Shown here in pieces: positions 42,290 to 44,336 of a DNA stretch of 44,336 nucleotides. The notes below the pieces were generated by a model. That model searched no databases, was not told the origin of the DNA, and saw only the letters and a list, made by a program, of their open reading frames with translations. How positions within the stretch are numbered: the first letter of the stretch is position 1; each line of letters begins with the position of its first letter. Made by a program: the position numbers and the translations under genes. This stretch comes from Gracilibacillus sp. YIM 98692 (GTDB taxonomy: Bacteria; Bacillota; Bacilli; Bacillales; Amphibacillaceae). The stretch covers positions 1 to 44,336 of the forward strand of contig NZ_WIXM01000032.1 of the NCBI RefSeq assembly GCF_010993965.1. Reading direction: 5' to 3'.

Positions 42290-42500
42290 CGATAAGTGTT
42301 ATTTTCATTGTAATTCTTATTGATTTGGTATTTATTCAGCTGTTAAGTACCAAGTTTATTAGATCTAGTCTTGATTTTGGCACTTATGACCGTTATAAGT
42401 GCCATTTTTGGTCGTGTGGTTATTAATTTTGGTACTTAATGGTGGTTTAAGTACTATTTTGACAAAGTACTTTTTTATTTTGGTACTTAACCTTGTGATA
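42290..42500 (+). repeat. repeat A, copy 7
   Basis: Full-length copy with fully paired hairpins 1 (one G-T) and 2 (GGCACTTAT/ATAAGTGCC). It ends GGTACTTAACCTTGTGATAT and is followed, 40 bases later, by cassette E copy 3, as at copy 1. Confidence 0.9.
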
Positions 42501-42542
42501 TTTTCAGCTGCTTGGTAAGTCGAAGTTGCAATATATTAAAAA

Positions 42543-42634
42543 CGATCCCACTAATCCCAAATTATTGAAAGTTAATCGTTAGATAATCATAAAAATAAAT
42601 GAAGAACTTTTTTTACTAATGAAGGGGTGGGATC
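42543..42634 (+). promoter_or_regulatory. cassette E leader: inverted repeat covering the SD of the 88-aa gene
   Basis: CGATCCCAC (42543-42551) can pair with GTGGGATCG (42627-42635). The right arm overlaps the SD (AAGGGGTGGG) and the G of the GTG start codon. The same arrangement is kept in the three copies, so translation could be gated by this long-range pairing; this is inference. Confidence 0.5.
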
Positions 42635-42901
42635 GTGGAATTTGAGGTTGGGCGAAATATTGTGATAATTATAGGTATTTCATTATTAATATTGGGAATT
42701 AAACACAAAAAGGATCATCACGAAGAACCATACAAACCTATTAAGATGGGTAAAGTAAAGTATGATGAAGATGCGGAAAAATCGGTTGTCGGTTTATCAC
42801 TTTTTGGATTACTTAGTATGTTTCCGTGGTGGTTTATTAAAATCGTTAACATATGTTTAGGTTTATTGTTTTTATATTTAGGTTTTTTTGGTAACCAATA
42901 A
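42635..42901 (+). CDS. cassette E copy 3: intact small membrane protein
   Basis: An 88-aa protein with two membrane segments: residues 8-23 (NIVIIIGISLLILGIK) and 62-86 (PWWFIKIVNICLGLLFLYLG). They are separated by a charged loop with HHEE and a YDEDAEKSV motif. GTG start; the SD AAGGGG lies inside the right arm of a leader inverted repeat. This is the only unbroken one of three copies in the window (others at 4348 and 8982). Family not recognised. The preceding DNA is the C and A repeats, so the cassette seems to have been copied as one piece. Confidence 0.75.
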   Translation: MEFEVGRNIVIIIGISLLILGIKHKKDHHEEPYKPIKMGKVKYDEDAEKSVVGLSLFGLLSMFPWWFIKIVNICLGLLFLYLGFFGNQ

Positions 42902-43119
42902 TCAAGCATATGTGTTTTATCACTAAATGGCAGTTTAGTACAAGAATCAATATTTAGATACTCTTTACAAAGAATTACGATTCCTAAGTATGGATACTGA
43001 CAACTAGTTACTTAAAATAATTTGTAGACTTACTTACAACAGAATAGATATGTTTTCCAGATTATAGTAGTATGAATCCTATTATTAGGTTCTCATTTAT
43101 TGAGGGAAAGGAGTAGGAA

Positions 43120-43668
43120 ATGTCAAAAATAGTTTCATTTGTTGGTGGAGTTCAAGGACCTTGGAAAGTTGTCAAAATTGAAAATGTAGTTGGAAAACCC
43201 ATGGAACCAGTTGAGAAACTCCAAATAGTTGATGGTTCTGTAGAAAATCCTTCTTTCAACACAAATTGGATACTACGGGGTGTAACAAGCAACTTGCGTT
43301 ATACCACAAGTCAAGAGAAAGAACATTTAAATAAGCATTCACCGCCACTTGGTAGAAAAGAAGATACTTGTGCTGCATTGATACCAATAAAGAAATCAGT
43401 TGAATGGTGGGAGCTTGCACAGGACGAAAGACGTGAGATTTTGGAGGAACAGTCTCAACATATTAAAATAGGACTACGACACTTGCCTGCCATTGCACGA
43501 AGATTACACCACTCGCGTGACCTTGGTGAACCATTTGATTTTATCACTTGGTTTGAATATTCTCCAGATTATTCTAGGGATTTCGAAGAGTTAGTATCAA
43601 GTCTTCGTACTACACTTGAGTGGAAGTATGTAGAGCGAGAAGTAGATATTAGATTGGCTTTAGACTAA
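43120..43668 (+). CDS. chlorite-dismutase-family protein
   Basis: A 182-aa protein of the chlorite dismutase/HemQ-like fold. The C-terminal part carries the family pattern GLRHLPAIARRLHHSRDLGE, FDFITWFEYSPDYSRDFEEL, VSSLRTTLEWKYVEREVDIR. The His-rich HLPAIARRLHH region may hold a haem ligand, but this is shorter than HemQ (about 250 aa) and differs from it at the N-terminus, so haem binding is uncertain. AAAGGAG precedes ATG. Nothing recognisable in 42902-43119. Confidence 0.75.
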   Translation: MSKIVSFVGGVQGPWKVVKIENVVGKPMEPVEKLQIVDGSVENPSFNTNWILRGVTSNLRYTTSQEKEHLNKHSPPLGRKEDTCAALIPIKKSVEWWELAQDERREILEEQSQHIKIGLRHLPAIARRLHHSRDLGEPFDFITWFEYSPDYSRDFEELVSSLRTTLEWKYVEREVDIRLALD

Positions 43669-43806
43669 TTTTCCATAAGATAAACCAATAATCGTTTTTA
43701 AAAGTATAATTAAAAAATGATTTAAGATTAATTTTTTTAAGTAAAGGGGTGCTTATCTAGAAAGTTCCACTTAAAAGACCAAATGAATATTGGAGTGGAG
43801 TGTACT

Positions 43807-44247
43807 ATGCGTGAATTGCTTCTAGAAATTGAACTATTTAAGAATTGGGCTAAACCAGCAGATAAATCCTTTGGAGAATGGGAAACTGAATACCTCCATT
43901 GGGACAGAATATATCACTTTGTTAACAAGCTAATTGAAGATAGCCCTGTTGAAAAATGGAGTCCAGACCTAATAAACGAATTTTTATATATTTTAGCGAG
44001 AGACAACGAATGCGAAATAATTATTGATACTTTAATAGAAAATCCACCTCAATTACTATCCATTGCTAAACACTCGGTATCGTTTCCAGACCACGATGCA
44101 AGGTGGCAAATAGCCTATGGACTTGGGGAAATAAATGAAAATGAACAAGAAATAAAAAATATTCTAAAAAAGTTACTAAATGATGATAAGGAATACGTTA
44201 GGATAAGAGCATCTTTTGCTTTTGAGAAAAAGGGATTTAAATTGTAA
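43807..44247 (+). CDS. HEAT-repeat-like protein
   Basis: A 146-aa all-helical protein whose C-terminal part (HDARWQIAYGLGEINENEQE, KNILKKLLNDDKEYVRIRAS, FAFEKKGF) shows HEAT/PBS-lyase-type helical repeats. A longer frame opens at 43783, but TGGAGTG lies just upstream of ATG 43807. No enzymatic motif; probably a protein-interaction scaffold. A terminator hairpin follows at 44296. Confidence 0.75.
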   Translation: MRELLLEIELFKNWAKPADKSFGEWETEYLHWDRIYHFVNKLIEDSPVEKWSPDLINEFLYILARDNECEIIIDTLIENPPQLLSIAKHSVSFPDHDARWQIAYGLGEINENEQEIKNILKKLLNDDKEYVRIRASFAFEKKGFKL

Positions 44248-44253
44248 TTCCTA

Positions 44254-44292
44254 TATTGCATTAACGGGTGCGTTAGTTTAACAAGCCGATAT
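44254..44292 (+). repeat. intergenic repeat C, copy 10
   Basis: TTGCATTAACGGGTGCGTTA, GTTTAACAAGCCGATATT, the same AAGG(G)TGCGTTAGTTTAACAAG core as the other copies, placed between the HEAT-like gene and its terminator. Confidence 0.55.
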
Positions 44293-44295
44293 TAT

Positions 44296-44333
44296 AAAAA
44301 TGGAACTTCCATAAACTAGGAAGTTCCATTTTT
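44296..44333 (+). terminator. terminator after the HEAT-like gene
   Basis: A 15-bp perfect stem, AAAAATGGAACTTCC and GGAAGTTCCATTTTT, with an eight-base loop. The stem itself supplies the A- and T-runs, so it can act on both strands. Confidence 0.85.
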
Positions 44334-44336
44334 ATA

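Noticed and set aside
8671-42500. Repeat A as a CRISPR array
   Set aside because: Copies are kilobases apart and 200 bp long, without short regular repeat-spacer units, and no cas genes are present.
43120-43668. HemQ (coproheme decarboxylase)
   Set aside because: Too short and different at the N-terminus; only the general chlorite-dismutase-family pattern is supported.

Overview
The window is AT-rich Firmicute DNA. Genes carry strong Shine-Dalgarno (SD) sites, there is spore hardware (a minor spore protein SspP and a GerA-type germinant receptor operon), and the osmolyte, potassium and sodium genes suggest a halotolerant Bacillaceae of the Oceanobacillus/Virgibacillus type. This placement is inference from gene content; no species can be named from the sequence alone.

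Layout. 1-452: end of an rRNA operon (23S tail, 5S, two terminators). 721-12474: an accessory stretch of small genes, mostly on the + strand: a DUF3231 protein, small membrane proteins, a VanZ-like protein, several small lipoproteins, a RelB/ParE-like pair with a frameshifted toxin, and an MBL hydrolase/SnoaL pair divergent from an Lrp regulator. 12831-18762 (-): sspP with a zinc-ribbon gene, an unknown gene, and a germinant receptor operon in the order A-C-D-B. 19169-25841: a choline-to-glycine-betaine locus with a CHT/SLC5A7-like choline symporter, GbsR, betaine aldehyde dehydrogenase and a GMC choline dehydrogenase. 26541-28737 (-): a Ktr potassium system under a ydaO/yuaA (c-di-AMP) riboswitch. 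29001-33200: an unknown membrane protein, an NhaC-family antiporter, a DUF3888 protein, a VOC protein and an SRPBCC protein. 33880-36877: the copper operon csoR-copA-copZ. 37448-44247: a lipoprotein, a membrane-anchored protein, a second SRPBCC protein, a secreted PL9-like pectate lyase with a FIMAH-like tail, an 88-aa membrane protein, a chlorite-dismutase-family protein and a HEAT-like protein.

Functional theme. Choline uptake and oxidation to glycine betaine, c-di-AMP-gated potassium uptake and Na+/H+ antiport together form an osmotic/ionic homeostasis set. Copper efflux, sporulation/germination and pectin degradation fit a soil or saline plant-associated spore former.

The most unusual layer is intergenic. 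Repeat A (about 200 bp) occurs seven times, always in the same orientation, and is built from successive hairpins that share one stem motif (GGYACTTA / TAAGTRCC), so it could fold as a multi-arm or cloverleaf structure. It is often joined to a terminator-like repeat (C). It is twice followed by a gene cassette (E) present in three copies, two of them broken. It is also interrupted by a second mobile-looking repeat (B). Gene debris lies in the same intergenic regions: pieces of tnpB, nhaC, an mbl-lrp locus, a NUDIX gene and others. I regard repeat A and the A/B/C/E nesting as the best candidate for something undescribed.
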